Source: [Erwinia] mediterraneensis (GTDB taxonomy: Bacteria; Pseudomonadota; Gammaproteobacteria; Enterobacterales; Enterobacteriaceae). Taken from it: 64,000 nucleotides of DNA. Under the pieces are notes generated by a model, which worked only from the letters and a program-made list of their open reading frames with translations, made no database searches and was not told the DNA's origin. Positions within the stretch are counted from its first letter, which is position 1. Every line of letters starts with the position of its first letter. The translations under genes and the position numbers were made by a program. The stretch spans positions 3,052,325-3,116,324 of the forward strand of contig NZ_LR026978.1 of the NCBI RefSeq assembly GCF_900604315.1, in the 5' to 3' direction. Shown one piece after another: positions 40,632-51,596 of this stretch.

Positions 40632-41328
40632 TACCCCTTTGTTACAGTGTCACAACCTGTGCAAACGCTATCAGGAAGGCAGCGTGCAGACCGATGTCCT
40701 GCGTAACGTGACCTTTTCCCTGCAGCCGGGCGAGATGACGGCGATTGTCGGCAGCTCGGGATCAGGTAAAAGTACGCTGCTGCACCTGCTGGGCGGACTG
40801 GATGCACCCACCTCCGGCGATGTGATTTTTAACGGCCAGTCGCTGAACAGCATGTCTGCTTCCGCCAAAGCGGAGCTGCGCAACCGTGAGCTGGGCTTTA
40901 TTTACCAGTTCCACCATCTGCTGCCCGATTTCAGCGCGCTGGAAAATGTGGCGATGCCGCTGCTGATTGGCCGTCAGAGTAAAAACGAGGCGCAGTCACA
41001 GGCGCTGGAGATGCTGGCTGCGGTAGGGCTGGAAAAACGCGCCGCGCACCGCCCCTCTGAACTCTCCGGCGGCGAGCGCCAGCGTGTGGCTATCGCCCGT
41101 GCGCTGGTAAATCGTCCGCGTCTGGTGATGGCGGATGAACCCACCGGCAACCTGGACGCGCGCAACGCCGATGCTATTTTTGATCTGCTCGGCGAGCTGA
41201 ACGTCAGACAGGGGACCGCTTTCCTGGTGGTGACCCATGACCTGCATCTGGCGCAGCGGCTACGGCATCAGATGGAGATGCGTGATGGCCAGCTTAACCC
41301 CGAACTGACGCTGACGGGAGTACGCTAA
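40624..41328 (+). CDS. lolD: Lipoprotein-releasing ABC transporter ATPase LolD
   Basis: ATPase that powers lipoprotein release. The ATG at 40624 (within TATGAGTAA at the end of lolC) gives 234 residues. The frame is open upstream, but that part is lolC shadow. Walker A is [13 protein letters not shown] (about 42), the ABC signature [13 protein letters not shown] and Walker [13 protein letters not shown]. The LolD motif region near [16 protein letters not shown] contacts LolC/E. Its stop shares one base with the lolE start. Confidence 0.96.
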   Translation: MSNTPLLQCHNLCKRYQEGSVQTDVLRNVTFSLQPGEMTAIVGSSGSGKSTLLHLLGGLDAPTSGDVIFNGQSLNSMSASAKAELRNRELGFIYQFHHLLPDFSALENVAMPLLIGRQSKNEAQSQALEMLAAVGLEKRAAHRPSELSGGERQRVAIARALVNRPRLVMADEPTGNLDARNADAIFDLLGELNVRQGTAFLVVTHDLHLAQRLRHQMEMRDGQLNPELTLTGVR

Positions 41329-42572
41329 TGGCGTCATCGTTATCTTTGTTGTTAGGGCTGCGTTTCAGCCGCGGCCGTCGTCGTGGCGGCATGGTATCCC
41401 TGATCTCGGTGATCTCTACTGTGGGGATCGCTCTTGGCGTGGCGGTGCTGATTATCGGCCTGAGCGCGATGAACGGTTTCGAGCGTGAGCTGAACAGCCG
41501 CATTCTGGCGGTGGTGCCGCATGGCGAAATCGAGCCGGTGAAACAACCCTTCAACAACTGGCAACAGCTGATTGCGCCGATTGAACAGGTAGAAGGCATC
41601 GCTGCCGCTGCGCCTTATGTGAATTTTACCGGGCTGATCGAGAGCGGCGCGAAACTGCAGGCGATTCAGGTCAAAGGGGTTGATCCCCAGCAGGAGCCGC
41701 GCCTCAGCGCTCTGCCGCAGTTTGTGCAGGGCAACGCCTGGTCGCAGTTTGCTGCAGGCAAGCAGCAGATTATCCTCGGCGGCGGCATCGCCCGTGCGCT
41801 GAAGGTAAAAACCGGCGACTGGCTGACGGTGATGATTCCGAACAATGACGGCGAGAACAAGCTACTGCAGCCTAAGCGTATCCGCCTGCAGGTGAGCGGG
41901 ATCCTGCAGCTGAGCGGTATGCTCGATCATAGTCTGGCGCTGGTGCCGCTGGCCGATGCGCAGCGCTATCTGGATATGGCTGACAGTGTGACCGGCATTG
42001 CGTTGAAAATGGACGATCCTTTTCAGGCGGTGAAACTGGTACGGGCTGCCGGTGAGACGACCCACGCCTATGTCTATATTCGTAGCTGGGTCGGCACCTA
42101 CGGTTATATGTATCGTGATATTCAGATGATTCGCGCCATTATGTATCTGGCGATGATCCTGGTGATTGGCGTAGCCTGCTTTAATATTGTTTCCACCCTG
42201 GTGATGGCGGTGAAGGATAAAAGCAGCGATATCGCCGTGTTACGCACCCTGGGAGCGAAAGATGGCCTGATCCGTGCCATTTTTATCTGGTATGGTCTGC
42301 TGGCGGGGCTGCTGGGGAGTCTGAGCGGCGTGGTGTTCGGCGTACTGGCTGCGCTGAACCTGACGGCGCTGGTGAGCGGCCTCGAAAAACTTTCCGGGCA
42401 CCATCTGCTGGCGGGCGATATTTACTTTATCGACTTTCTGCCTTCAGAGTTGCACTGGCTGGATGTGATTTCGGTGCTGGTCACCGCCATTGTACTGAGT
42501 CTGGTCGCCAGCTGGTATCCGGCGCGGCGTGCCAGCCGTATCGAACCTGCACGCGTGCTTAGCGGTCAGTAA
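41328..42572 (+). CDS. lolE: Lipoprotein-releasing ABC transporter permease LolE
   Basis: Second membrane subunit of LolCDE; it binds the lipoprotein substrate. The product has 414 residues, as in E. coli. [20 protein letters not shown] is the typical start. The first membrane segment (about 24-48) is followed by a periplasmic domain and three membrane segments in the C-terminal third (from about 270). It is paralogous to LolC (shared [16 protein letters not shown]-like segment). nagK, the next gene in E. coli, is missing. Confidence 0.95.
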   Translation: MASSLSLLLGLRFSRGRRRGGMVSLISVISTVGIALGVAVLIIGLSAMNGFERELNSRILAVVPHGEIEPVKQPFNNWQQLIAPIEQVEGIAAAAPYVNFTGLIESGAKLQAIQVKGVDPQQEPRLSALPQFVQGNAWSQFAAGKQQIILGGGIARALKVKTGDWLTVMIPNNDGENKLLQPKRIRLQVSGILQLSGMLDHSLALVPLADAQRYLDMADSVTGIALKMDDPFQAVKLVRAAGETTHAYVYIRSWVGTYGYMYRDIQMIRAIMYLAMILVIGVACFNIVSTLVMAVKDKSSDIAVLRTLGAKDGLIRAIFIWYGLLAGLLGSLSGVVFGVLAALNLTALVSGLEKLSGHHLLAGDIYFIDFLPSELHWLDVISVLVTAIVLSLVASWYPARRASRIEPARVLSGQ

Positions 42573-42577
42573 CGCGC

Positions 42578-42617
42578 ATCCGCTCTGACGCGCAGCAACA
42601 GGCGCGCCAGAGCGGAT
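42578..42617 (+). terminator. Long hairpin after lolE
   Basis: A perfect 10-bp stem ATCCGCTCTG / CAGAGCGGAT encloses an inner GC-rich stem (CGCGC / GCGCG). There is no T-run, so it may be an mRNA-stabilising end rather than an intrinsic terminator. Confidence 0.5.
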
Positions 42618-42704
42618 AACCTGCCCGCAGCGCCGGTGAGTGGGCTTTTGTCATCATCAGCCGTTATTATCGGCTGGTTAATACCCGGGAATCAGGGAGT
42701 TTTT

Positions 42705-43544
42705 ATGCTCACACCGCATCGTCGCTTACGACTCGCCCGCTATAAAAAAAACCGGCGCAAAGTGCATCAACGTTTTCGGCAGCGCATTTTCGAGCGCGAC
42801 CGCCTGGCTGAGCTGGCTATGCGCGTACTGCCGCACGTGGTGGTGCTGACCGGCGCGGGGATCTCGGCGGAATCGGGCATTCGCACCTTTCGCGCGGCAG
42901 AGGGGTTGTGGGAGGAGCATTCGGTAGAAGATGTCGCCACCCCGCAGGGCTTTCAGCGCAATCCGGCGCTGGTGCAGGCATTTTACAATGCGCGTCGGCG
43001 TCAGCTACAGCAGCCAGAGATTGCGCCCAACGCGGCCCACCAGGCGCTGGCGGATATGGAAGCGCTGCTGGGCGATCGCTTTCTGCTGGTGACGCAGAAT
43101 ATCGATAATCTGCACGAGCGTGCCGGTAGCCAGCGCGTGCTGCATATGCATGGTGAGTTGCTGAAGGTGCGCTGTACCACCAGTGGTCAGGTGCTGCAGT
43201 GGACGGGGGATTTGCAGCCTGAAGATCGCTGCACCTGTTGCCAGTTTCCATCGCCGCTGCGTCCGCATGTGGTGTGGTTTGGCGAGATGCCGCTGGGAAT
43301 GGATCACATCTATATGGCGCTGGAGAAAGCCGATCTTTTTATCGCTATCGGCACCTCAGGGCATGTTTATCCGGCGGCAGGCTTTGTTCATGAAGCGAAG
43401 CTACAGGGCGCGCATACCGTTGAGCTTAACCTTGAGCCGAGCCAGATGGGCAGTGAATTTGCTGAGAGCCATTACGGTCTTGCCAGCGAGGTGGTGCCGC
43501 AATTTGTCCGCACCTTTCTGCATGGGTTGAATAAGCGGGGATAA
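42705..43544 (+). CDS. cobB: NAD-dependent protein deacylase CobB (sirtuin)
   Basis: Removes acetyl and succinyl groups from lysines, for example on acetyl-CoA synthetase. The ATG at 42705 with an AGGGAG site gives 279 residues, the length of the long E. coli form. An N-terminal basic extension (about 1-38) precedes the Rossmann part [31 protein letters not shown], the catalytic His in [13 protein letters not shown] and zinc cysteines in CTTSG and CTCC follow. [13 protein letters not shown] binds NAD. Confidence 0.95.
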   Translation: MLTPHRRLRLARYKKNRRKVHQRFRQRIFERDRLAELAMRVLPHVVVLTGAGISAESGIRTFRAAEGLWEEHSVEDVATPQGFQRNPALVQAFYNARRRQLQQPEIAPNAAHQALADMEALLGDRFLLVTQNIDNLHERAGSQRVLHMHGELLKVRCTTSGQVLQWTGDLQPEDRCTCCQFPSPLRPHVVWFGEMPLGMDHIYMALEKADLFIAIGTSGHVYPAAGFVHEAKLQGAHTVELNLEPSQMGSEFAESHYGLASEVVPQFVRTFLHGLNKRG

Positions 43545-43548
43545 AACA

Positions 43549-43571
43549 AAAGGGCGGAGAGCCCGCCCTTT
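43549..43571. terminator. Bidirectional terminator between cobB and potD
   Basis: A 9-bp stem AAAGGGCGG / CCGCCCTTT lies between the convergent genes; A/T flanks allow use on both strands. Confidence 0.8.
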
Positions 43572-43588
43572 GCGCTGTGTAAGTGGGC

Positions 43589-44632
43589 TTAACGTCCCGC
43601 TTTCAGCTTCTGGAACAGCGTCTCATACAGCACACTGGTTTCACCTACATCATCCTGCCATTCGCCTTTCTGAATCACTTCCGCAGGCGGATAAAGAGAG
43701 GGATTTTCGGCCACCTCTTTTGGCAGCAGCGCTTTCGCCGCCAGGTTTGGCGTCGGATAACCGATGGTTTCCGCCACTTTGGCTGCCACGTCCGGACGCA
43801 GCAGGAAGTTAATCAGCTGCAGAGCGCCAGCTTTGTTCTTCGCATTCGTCGGAATCGCCAGGTTATCCATCCAGAAAATGCCGCCTTCTTCTGGCCAGAT
43901 GATCTGCAGCGGGGTGCCCGCCTGACGCGCCACATAGGCCGAGCCGTTCCAGATCATTCCCAGGTTAACTTCGCCTTCCATATAGGGATTGCCCGGGTTG
44001 TCTGAGTTGAAGGCCAGCACGTTCGGCATCAGCTTTTGCAGCTCCGCGTAGGCCGCGTTGATCTCTTTCGCATCACGCGTATTGCCGGAGTAGCCCAGCT
44101 TACGCAGCGCCACCTGGAACACTTCACGCGCGTCATCGGTCAGCAGCAGGCTCTGTTTATACTCTGGCTTCCAGAGATCCGCCCAGCGCGTCACGCTGTT
44201 GGCTTCCATGGCATCGGTGTTAATGCCGATCGCTGTGGCTCCCCAGATATAGGGGATAGAGTAGTCATTCGCGGGGTCGAACGGCTTGTTCAGCAGGTTG
44301 GGATCGAGATTTTTAAAGTTGCTGAGCTGTGATTTGTCGATCTTCTGTAGCATGCCTTCATTGCGCATACGGGCCACAAAGTAGGTCGACGGTACCACCA
44401 GATCATAAGCGCCATCTTTCCAGGTTTTCAGCCTGGCATACATACTCTCGTTGGACTCATAGGTGGAGTAGATCACCTTAATGCCGGTTTCACGGGTAAA
44501 CTGCTCCAGCAGCCCGGGCGGTACATACTCGGTCCAGTTGTAAAAATAGAGCGTTTTGCTGTCGTCAGCCCGGGCGCTCTGCATGCCGAATGCCAGCGCC
44601 CCGGCGGCCAGCCAGCGAGACCATTTTTTCAT
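43589..44632 (-). CDS. potD: Spermidine/putrescine-binding protein PotD
   Basis: Periplasmic polyamine receptor of the PotABCD importer. The start at 44632 (MKKWSRWLAAGALAFGMQSA) gives 347 residues (E. coli 348); the 10 codons upstream are not conserved. A Sec signal peptide spans about 1-22. The mature part starts DDSKTLYFYNWTEYVPPGLL with a conserved ligand Trp/Tyr, and IPYIWGATAIGIN and WPEEGGIFWMDN line the site. It is last in the operon, 13 bp after potC. Confidence 0.96.
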   Translation of the reverse strand: MKKWSRWLAAGALAFGMQSARADDSKTLYFYNWTEYVPPGLLEQFTRETGIKVIYSTYESNESMYARLKTWKDGAYDLVVPSTYFVARMRNEGMLQKIDKSQLSNFKNLDPNLLNKPFDPANDYSIPYIWGATAIGINTDAMEANSVTRWADLWKPEYKQSLLLTDDAREVFQVALRKLGYSGNTRDAKEINAAYAELQKLMPNVLAFNSDNPGNPYMEGEVNLGMIWNGSAYVARQAGTPLQIIWPEEGGIFWMDNLAIPTNAKNKAGALQLINFLLRPDVAAKVAETIGYPTPNLAAKALLPKEVAENPSLYPPAEVIQKGEWQDDVGETSVLYETLFQKLKAGR

Positions 44633-44645
44633 GCGCAATCCTCTG

Positions 44646-45419
44646 TTATTTGGTTTTATCACGAAGCAACAACTGGCTGCCGACCACTAACAACAACGAC
44701 AGCACCATTAAAATGGTAGCGAGCGCATTCACTTCCGGTGATACACCCACCTTGACCATGGAATAGATCTTCAGCGGCAGAATTTCGAACGTCGGGCTGG
44801 TGACGAAGGAGGAGACCACCACATCATCCATCGACAGGGTAAAGCTCAGCAGCCAGCCGGCGGCCACCGCCGGCATCGCCAGCGGCAGAATAATCTTGCG
44901 CAGGATGGTGGTTTCACTGGCACCCAGATCCTTTGCCGCTTCCAGCATGCGCACATCAAAGCCTTTCAGGCGCGAATAGACGGTGATCACCACAAACGGC
45001 AGACAGAATGTAATATGGGAAAACAGCAGCGACCAGAAGCCCAGCGAGATACCCAGCAGCATAAACAGCACCAGCAGCGAAATCGCCATTACGATATCGG
45101 GCGACATCATCACCACAAACAGCATGCCGCTGACAAAGGGCTTGCCGCGGAAGCGGTAGCGATAGAGCGCGACGGCAGTCAGCGAGCCGATCAGCGTGGC
45201 GCAGCTGGCGGAGAGGATCCCCATAATCAGCGAGTGCTGTGCCGCCTGAATCAGGCTGTCGTTATTCACCAGCAGTTGATACCACTTCGTGCTGAACCCC
45301 TGCCAGTTAATGCCGAAGCGCGAAGCGTTAAACGAGTTCACGATCAGAATCACGATGGGGATATAAAACCAGGCGTAAATCACGGCCATAAAGCCGCCGC
45401 GTAACCAGCGCGCCATCAT
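44646..45419 (-). CDS. potC: Spermidine/putrescine ABC transporter permease PotC
   Basis: Inner-membrane channel subunit of the polyamine importer, 257 residues with about six membrane segments. The EAA loop (MLEAAKDLGASETTILRKII) contacts PotA. It is a few residues shorter at the C-terminus than E. coli PotC (264). It overlaps potB by 4 bp. Confidence 0.95.
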   Translation of the reverse strand: MMARWLRGGFMAVIYAWFYIPIVILIVNSFNASRFGINWQGFSTKWYQLLVNNDSLIQAAQHSLIMGILSASCATLIGSLTAVALYRYRFRGKPFVSGMLFVVMMSPDIVMAISLLVLFMLLGISLGFWSLLFSHITFCLPFVVITVYSRLKGFDVRMLEAAKDLGASETTILRKIILPLAMPAVAAGWLLSFTLSMDDVVVSSFVTSPTFEILPLKIYSMVKVGVSPEVNALATILMVLSLLLVVGSQLLLRDKTK

Positions 45420-46276
45420 TCCAGCTCCATCTTTTTGTTCAGCAGGCGCGCGGCGCGCCAGTAAAACAGCAGCATCAGCCCCATCAGCAGCGTCATCACA
45501 ATGCTGGTGGCGGCGCCAAACGGCCAGTCGCGGATATTCAGGAACTGGCTCTTAATGATGTTGCCAATCAGCAGGTTTTTCGCCCCGCCCATCAGATCGG
45601 CGACGTAGAACAGCCCCATCGCCGGGATCAACACCAGCAGGGAGCCCGCTACGATGCCCGGCATGGTCAGCGGCAGGATCACGCGGAAAAACGTCTGCAC
45701 CTTACTGGCACCCAAGTCGCGCGCCGCTTCCAGCAGCGACTTGTCCAGCTTTTCCAGACTGGAGTAGAGTGGCATTACCATAAAAGGCAGCAGGATATAG
45801 ATCAGCCCGAGGATCACCGCCTCCGAGGTATACATAATGCGAAACGGCTTGTCGATCACCCCCAGCCAGAGCAGGAACTCATTCAGCCAACCGCGCGTAG
45901 CGAGAAAAATTTTCAGTCCATAGATGCGGATCAGAGAGTTGGTCCAGAAAGGTACAATCAGCAGAAACAGCATCAACGGACGGATACGCGCGGGCAGCCG
46001 GGTCAGACACCAGGCAAAGGGGTAGCCCAGCAGCAAACAGCAGAGGGTGGCGATAACCGCCATATTCAGCGAATGCAGCAGCACCTCTGCGTAGAGCGGG
46101 TCCAGCAGGCGCGTGTAGTTGCTCAGGGTAAATACCATGCTGACAAAGCTGGCGTCATCGCGTGTCAGGAAACTGGTGACAAAAATCATCAGGTTCGGCA
46201 GAAAAACGAACAGCGTCAGCCAGCCGACAATCAACGCGGTAACGGTTTTCTGGAAACGATTACGCATCAGCTTCAT
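45416..46276 (-). CDS. potB: Spermidine/putrescine ABC transporter permease PotB
   Basis: Partner permease of PotC, 286 residues. Membrane segments begin at about residue 13 ([19 protein letters not shown]). The EAA loop is in [20 protein letters not shown]. The start at 46276 lies inside the potA end (17-bp overlap); a second ATG at 46267 is an alternative. A conserved [20 protein letters not shown] stretch is present. Confidence 0.95.
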   Translation of the reverse strand: MKLMRNRFQKTVTALIVGWLTLFVFLPNLMIFVTSFLTRDDASFVSMVFTLSNYTRLLDPLYAEVLLHSLNMAVIATLCCLLLGYPFAWCLTRLPARIRPLMLFLLIVPFWTNSLIRIYGLKIFLATRGWLNEFLLWLGVIDKPFRIMYTSEAVILGLIYILLPFMVMPLYSSLEKLDKSLLEAARDLGASKVQTFFRVILPLTMPGIVAGSLLVLIPAMGLFYVADLMGGAKNLLIGNIIKSQFLNIRDWPFGAATSIVMTLLMGLMLLFYWRAARLLNKKMELE

Positions 46277-47384
46277 AAGGCAGCACCACCTCCCAGCTCT
46301 CTACCCAGGTCACCGCCATTTTCTGATTCAGGGAATGGTCGAAATCGGGATCGTCCTCGTTAAAAAACTCGCTGACGGTCACCAGCTTGCCGTTTTCCAG
46401 CTCAAGGGTGGATTCCAGCGTCATGCCTTTGTAGTTGCGTTCGCGCACATAGCCAATCAGCCCCTCGGCGCGGGTATTGTCATTAATCTCCTCAACGCGC
46501 AGATCTTCCGGACGCAGCAGCACATGCAGCTTTTCGCCTGGCGTGACTGCAAAGGGCACCTGGATATCACATTCGCGCCCTTCAACCCGGGCGCGCACGC
46601 GCTGCTCCTGCTGGCAGGCAATCACTTCGGCATCAAAGACGTTAATTTCGCCGATAAAGCGCGCCACAAACAGATTGCCTGGCTCTTCGTAAATTTCGCG
46701 CGGCGAGCCGTCCTGCTCAATGTTGCCGTCGCGCAGCACCACGATGCGATCCGACATGGTGAGCGCCTCTTCCTGATCGTGGGTGACAAAGATAAAGGTG
46801 ATGCCCAGCTTACGCTGCAACGCTTTCAGTTCGTTCTGCATCTGCTTACGCAGCTTGTAGTCGAGGGCGGAGAGCGATTCGTCCAGCAGCAACACTTTCG
46901 GGCGATTGACCACGGCACGGGCAATGGCGACGCGCTGCTGCTGACCGCCGGAGAGCTGATGCGGTCGGCGGTCGGCAAAGCGGTCGAGCTGCACCATTGC
47001 CAGCGCTTCGTTGACACGCGTGGTGATCTCTGCCGCCGGGGTTTTCTGCATGCGCAGGCCGAAAGCGACATTCTCAAACACGGTCATATGGGGAAACAGC
47101 GCATAACTCTGGAATACGGTATTCACCGGTCGGTGCTCGGCGGGCGTATCGGTAATCGGACTGCCGTCCAGCACAATCTGGCCGCTGTCGGCCTCTTCCA
47201 GGCCCGCAATCAGGCGCAAAATTGTGGTTTTGCCGCAACCGGACGGGCCGAGCAGGGTAATAAATTCACCGTGACCGATCGCCAGGTTGAAATCGGTAAT
47301 AATTGATTTACCGTCGAAAGCTTTACTGATGCCAGAAAGCGTAACCAGCGCCTGCTGCGCGCATGTTTGCGTCATTTTAGTCAC
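46260..47384 (-). CDS. potA: Spermidine/putrescine ABC transporter ATPase PotA
   Basis: ATPase of the polyamine importer, 374 residues. Walker A is [12 protein letters not shown] (about 49), the signature [19 protein letters not shown] and Walker [13 protein letters not shown]. The C-terminal TOBE-type regulatory domain follows, with [15 protein letters not shown] second ATG at 47375 could be the start. It is first in potABCD, divergent from pepT. The 395-codon plus-strand frame below it is a shadow. Confidence 0.95.
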   Translation of the reverse strand: MTKMTQTCAQQALVTLSGISKAFDGKSIITDFNLAIGHGEFITLLGPSGCGKTTILRLIAGLEEADSGQIVLDGSPITDTPAEHRPVNTVFQSYALFPHMTVFENVAFGLRMQKTPAAEITTRVNEALAMVQLDRFADRRPHQLSGGQQQRVAIARAVVNRPKVLLLDESLSALDYKLRKQMQNELKALQRKLGITFIFVTHDQEEALTMSDRIVVLRDGNIEQDGSPREIYEEPGNLFVARFIGEINVFDAEVIACQQEQRVRARVEGRECDIQVPFAVTPGEKLHVLLRPEDLRVEEINDNTRAEGLIGYVRERNYKGMTLESTLELENGKLVTVSEFFNEDDPDFDHSLNQKMAVTWVESWEVVLPYEADA

Positions 47385-47663
47385 TCAGTGGGTAAGAGCC
47401 GATCCAGATAACAGCATAGCCGCTAACCGTGGCCTGCTATTGTGAGGGCGGGATAATACCTGAAAAACGCGCTAATGCCATGTTTTGCCACGACCTGGGG
47501 AGGAAAAGAGTAGAATTTAAGCCATTAAGCTGAACCTTCCGACTCTTTTTCTTCGTGGGGCTTCCTGAACAGGGGGCGAGGGGACTAACCTGAAGATCTC
47601 AGCAGACGCCACAGGGCGTCACGGCCAGTTATCGATAACACCGACTCTTCTGAAGGATAACAA

Positions 47664-48902
47664 ATGGATCAGTTACTTGAGCGTTTTTTAAGTTATGTCG
47701 CGGTAGAAACGCAGTCGAAACCCCAGGCCCCGCAGGTGCCAAGCAGCGAAGGTCAGTGGACGCTGGCGCGCCAGTTACAGGAGGAGTTGCTGGCGCTGGG
47801 CTTTGTTGACGTTACTCTGAGCGATCACTGTGTGGTAATGGGCACGCTGCCTGCTAATGTGGATTGGCCGACGCCGGTAATTGGCTTTATTTCCCATGTG
47901 GATACCTCGCCTGACTTTACCGCCATCGATGTGAAGCCGCAGATTGTAGAGAATTATCCGGGTGGCGATATCCGGCTCGGCAATGGCAATGAAGTACTGT
48001 CACCCGCGCTGTTTCCGGTGCTGAACCAGCTGGTGGGGCATACGCTGATCACTACCGACGGCACCACGCTGCTGGGGGCGGATGACAAAGCCGGGGTTGC
48101 GGAGATCATGACGGCAATGGCGCGGCTGGCGCACAGCGATATTCCGCACGGCGCCATTCGCGTCGCCTTTACGCCTGATGAAGAGATTGGGCGCGGAACG
48201 CGTTATTTCGATGTGGAAGCCTTCGCCGCCGACTGGGCCTATACCATTGATGGCAGTGGTCTCGGCGAGTTTGAATTCGAAAACTTTAATGCGGCCTCGG
48301 CGACGGTAAAAGTCCGCGGCAATAACGTGCATCCCGGCTCAGCCAAAGGCGTGATGGTGAACGCGCTGGAACTGGCGATGCGTTACCATGCCGAGGTGCC
48401 CGCCCACGAAAAGCCGCAGTTTACCGCAGGCTACGAAGGTTTTTATCATCTGCATGAAATGAGCGGATCGGTAGAGCAGGCTGAACTGCACTATATTATC
48501 CGCGATTTTGATCGTGACAGTTTTGCGGCCCGTAAGCAGCTGCTGCAGGATATCGCGCAGCGTCTGAACCGCGGCCAGCAGGCGGAGTGTGGGATTGAAG
48601 TCACTCTCAGCGACAGCTACTTTAATATGCGTGAAAAAGTGGAGCCGCATCCGCAGATTATCGAGCTGGCCCTGCAGGCGATTCGCGATTGCGGCATCGA
48701 ACCCGAGGTGAAGCCGATTCGCGGCGGCACCGACGGCGCGGCGCTCTCCTGTAAAGGGCTGCCCTGTCCCAACATCTTCACCGGCGGCTATAACTACCAC
48801 GGTAAACATGAGTTCGCTTCGCTGAATATTATGGAGCAGGCCGTGCAGGTGATCATGCGCATCGCCGAGCTGGCGGCAGAGAAAAAACCGTCACTGAGCT
48901 GA
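47664..48902 (+). CDS. pepT: Peptidase T (tripeptidase)
   Basis: Zinc tripeptidase that removes N-terminal residues from tripeptides in the cytoplasm. The product has 412 residues (E. coli 408). Metal ligands are seen in [12 protein letters not shown] (about 78), [14 protein letters not shown] (about 140), [10 protein letters not shown] (about 174) and YHGKHEF near 379. An AAGGA site precedes the ATG. The 279-bp gap to potA holds the divergent promoters; I did not find a convincing FNR box there. Confidence 0.95.
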   Translation: MDQLLERFLSYVAVETQSKPQAPQVPSSEGQWTLARQLQEELLALGFVDVTLSDHCVVMGTLPANVDWPTPVIGFISHVDTSPDFTAIDVKPQIVENYPGGDIRLGNGNEVLSPALFPVLNQLVGHTLITTDGTTLLGADDKAGVAEIMTAMARLAHSDIPHGAIRVAFTPDEEIGRGTRYFDVEAFAADWAYTIDGSGLGEFEFENFNAASATVKVRGNNVHPGSAKGVMVNALELAMRYHAEVPAHEKPQFTAGYEGFYHLHEMSGSVEQAELHYIIRDFDRDSFAARKQLLQDIAQRLNRGQQAECGIEVTLSDSYFNMREKVEPHPQIIELALQAIRDCGIEPEVKPIRGGTDGAALSCKGLPCPNIFTGGYNYHGKHEFASLNIMEQAVQVIMRIAELAAEKKPSLS

Positions 48903-48912
48903 CAGAGAAAAG

Positions 48913-48939
48913 GTTCCCCCATGTCCGCCATGGGGGAAC
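48913..48939. terminator. Hairpin between pepT and roxA
   Basis: A perfect 11-bp stem GTTCCCCCATG / CATGGGGGAAC with loop TCCGC separates the convergent genes. On the minus strand a short T-rich tail (CCTTTTCT) follows, so it most likely terminates roxA. Confidence 0.7.
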
Positions 48940-48950
48940 GCACGGGTGGG

Positions 48951-50075
48951 TTACTCTCCGCTGAAGTACCAGTAGCCGCTGTTTACCAGCGCGGCAAGCT
49001 GCGCCAGCAGCGAAGGATCGTCAAGGGCGTCACCCAGCTCCTCCAGGCCAATTACCTCGCGATGCGCCAGCGCCGCCAGCACTTCAGGCCTGTCGCAGGC
49101 CACACGCTCACCGTTAACGTATACGTCGCCCTCCAGCGTCAGCACGCGCAGACCGCCAAGACGCGTCAGTTTGTCGCCCTGCTGCAGCGCATCATAGATC
49201 TCGTCAGGCTGATAGGGCGGTTCCGGCGGAGCGATATCCAGCTCATGACGCGACTGCGAAATAAACTCGCCAAACCAGCGGTTAAAGTGTTCTGGCTGAT
49301 TAAGCACATCCAGCATCACCTGACGCAGGGCGTCGAGCTCCTGTGGCAGAATCTGTGACGGACAGTCACGGGTCGGCACCTCAGGATCGCTGTAACGATA
49401 GCTGCCCAGTTCATTGGCCAGCACGTAATCGGCAAAGCCGCTGATCAGTTCACGGCCGCTGGGCGCGCGGAAGCCCACGGAGTAGTTAAGGGCGTTTTCC
49501 AGCGAGTAGCCTTCATGCGGGAAACCCGGTGGGATATAGAGAATGTCGCCGGGCTCCATCTCTTCATCGATAATGGCGTCAAACGGCTCCACCTGCAGCA
49601 GGTCCGGATGCGGGCAGTGCTGTTTCATCGGCACCTTTTCACCCACGCGCCAGCGACGGCGACCGGTACCCTGAATAATAAATACATCATACTGGTCGAA
49701 ATGGGGGCCGACGCCGCCGCCCGGTACGGCAAAGGAGATCATCAGATCATCAATACGCCAGTCGGGCAAAAAACGGAACGGACGCATCAGCGCCGCTGAC
49801 GGCTCATGCCAGTGGTTAACCGCCTGCACCAGCAGCGACCAGTTGTTTTCACCCAGGTGATCGTAGCTTTCAAAGGGACCGTGGCTCACCTGCCATTTCC
49901 CGTCTTCATGGCTGACGAGGCGGCTGTCCACCTCATTTTCCATCGCCAGACCGGCCAGCTCATCAGGAGAGATAGGGTCAATAAAATTTTTAAAGCCGCG
50001 CTTTATGATTACCGGGCGTTTCTGCCAGTAACGTTGAATAAAGTCGGGCCAGTCAAGATCGAGCTGATAATCCAT
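48951..50075 (-). CDS. roxA: 50S ribosomal protein L16 arginine hydroxylase RoxA
   Basis: Fe(II)/2-oxoglutarate oxygenase that hydroxylates an arginine of ribosomal protein L16 (formerly YcfD). The product has 374 residues (E. coli 373). The JmjC metal site is in GGGVGPHFDQYDVF (His and Asp near 125 and 127) and the distal His in YIPPGFPHEGYSLENA. The C-terminal winged-helix-like dimer region is present. It is followed upstream by phoQ on the same strand after 57 bp. Confidence 0.94.
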   Translation of the reverse strand: MDYQLDLDWPDFIQRYWQKRPVIIKRGFKNFIDPISPDELAGLAMENEVDSRLVSHEDGKWQVSHGPFESYDHLGENNWSLLVQAVNHWHEPSAALMRPFRFLPDWRIDDLMISFAVPGGGVGPHFDQYDVFIIQGTGRRRWRVGEKVPMKQHCPHPDLLQVEPFDAIIDEEMEPGDILYIPPGFPHEGYSLENALNYSVGFRAPSGRELISGFADYVLANELGSYRYSDPEVPTRDCPSQILPQELDALRQVMLDVLNQPEHFNRWFGEFISQSRHELDIAPPEPPYQPDEIYDALQQGDKLTRLGGLRVLTLEGDVYVNGERVACDRPEVLAALAHREVIGLEELGDALDDPSLLAQLAALVNSGYWYFSGE

Positions 50076-50132
50076 ACAAGCGTTCCGGTTTGAACAGTAA
50101 ATGCCTGCAAGTATAACAGCACGTGCCGTTTT

Positions 50133-51593
50133 CTACTCGTGATGATGTTCCACTTCCTGGTGGTCAAAAATCACTTCCATGCGCGCACCGCCTAATGGAC
50201 TGGTACTGGCGATGACCTGACCGGCGTACTGCTCAAGAATATCGCGTACTACCGCCAGTCCCAGCCCCTGACCGGGGCGCAGAGTATCGGCGCGCTGGCC
50301 GCGCACAAAAATTAAATCACGCTTGCTTTCAGGAATGCCTGGTCCGTCATCGTCGATAAACAGATGCAGCGTCTTGTCGGTCTGGCGCGCGCTGACCTCA
50401 ACAAATTCCAGGCAATATTTACAGGCGTTATCCAGTACATTACCCAGCACCTCCATAAAATCGTTCTGATCGCCGACAAAAGTCAGTTCAGGCGAAATAT
50501 CAAGGGTGATTGAAATTCCTTTGCGCTGATAGACCTTATTCAGCGCGGAGCAGAGACTGTCGAGCAGAGCTGACACCGAGTGGAGATCGCGCTGCAGCGG
50601 ATTATGATCCGCCTGCATACTGGCGCGATGCAGGTAATAGCCGATCTGCTGCGAGATGCGGCTGATCTGCTCCAGCATCACCGGCTCCGCCTCTTCAATG
50701 GACAGGGCTTTGCCGCCGCGCAGCGAACGCAGTGTGCTTTGCAATACCGCCAGCGGCGTTTTCAGGCTGTGGGTCAGGTCCGACAGGGTGGTGCGATAGC
50801 GCATATAACGCTGACGTTCGTTACTCAGCAGCAGGTTAAGGTTACGTACCAGGCTGCGCAGCTCCTGCGGAGGATGGTCATCCAGGTTTTCGCGCTGGTT
50901 AAGCTCCAGTTCACGCACCTGGGCGGCAAGATGACCGATGGGACGCAGGCTCCAGTGAGCAGCCAGCCAGAGCAGGGGGATAATCAGCAGCAGGTTTACC
51001 GCCAGCACATAGCTGAACCACGACCAGACCACATCGGAGTGTTGCAACTCCTGGGGAATGGAGTCGACCACCACGATCGTCAGCGCGGGCAGATTGGTAG
51101 TGGCGTCATAGCGATTGACCGCTACGGAGTGGGTGAAGGTATCGTCGCTGTCGCTGTCCCAGGCATGAAGTCGTCGTTGTGCCGCCTGGTTATCGCCCAT
51201 CGCTACCAGACTGGTGCGGTTGCTGGTGGCGATTTCATAAAAGCCGGGCTTTGCCAGCTGGTCGCGGCGAATTTTATTACGGATTTCCGGCACGTCGCGC
51301 TGCTGCCACAACAGTTTGCCGTGCTCATCGTAAATAAACACCAGTGTCGGGAAGTTGAAGGTCATGCGTTCCGGCTGGGCAATGGTCAGCTGATTGTTCT
51401 GCCACTGCGCCAGGGTGAAAAACAGATTGCTTTCGCCACGCATCACGCGATAGGTGTTTTTATCGAAGCTCACCATATAGCCCACCACCGCCACCATGCC
51501 GTAGGAGAGCGAGAGGATCAGCACAATGGCCGCCGTGGCTAACAGAAAGCGGGCGCGCAGCGAGAAGGGTCTGGCGCGTTTAAACCAGGCCAT
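50133..51593 (-). CDS. phoQ: Sensor histidine kinase PhoQ
   Basis: Inner-membrane sensor of low magnesium, acidity and cationic peptides; it phosphorylates PhoP. The product has 486 residues. Two membrane segments (about 17-40 and 192-214) flank the periplasmic PAS-like domain. A HAMP region and the phospho-acceptor His in [17 protein letters not shown] (near 277) follow, then N-box [10 protein letters not shown] and G-boxes DDGPGIPES and GQGLGLAVV. The membrane-facing acidic patch reads DSDSDDT where E. coli has EDDDDAE. It ends in a His-rich tail EVEHHHE. The gene lies 3 bp after phoP. Confidence 0.96.
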   Translation of the reverse strand: MAWFKRARPFSLRARFLLATAAIVLILSLSYGMVAVVGYMVSFDKNTYRVMRGESNLFFTLAQWQNNQLTIAQPERMTFNFPTLVFIYDEHGKLLWQQRDVPEIRNKIRRDQLAKPGFYEIATSNRTSLVAMGDNQAAQRRLHAWDSDSDDTFTHSVAVNRYDATTNLPALTIVVVDSIPQELQHSDVVWSWFSYVLAVNLLLIIPLLWLAAHWSLRPIGHLAAQVRELELNQRENLDDHPPQELRSLVRNLNLLLSNERQRYMRYRTTLSDLTHSLKTPLAVLQSTLRSLRGGKALSIEEAEPVMLEQISRISQQIGYYLHRASMQADHNPLQRDLHSVSALLDSLCSALNKVYQRKGISITLDISPELTFVGDQNDFMEVLGNVLDNACKYCLEFVEVSARQTDKTLHLFIDDDGPGIPESKRDLIFVRGQRADTLRPGQGLGLAVVRDILEQYAGQVIASTSPLGGARMEVIFDHQEVEHHHE

Positions 51594-51596
51594 GAT

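Noticed and set aside
46119-47306. 395-codon plus-strand frame opposite potA/potB
   Set aside because: Shadow of conserved ABC transporter genes in high-GC DNA; composition is His/Gln rich without domain features.
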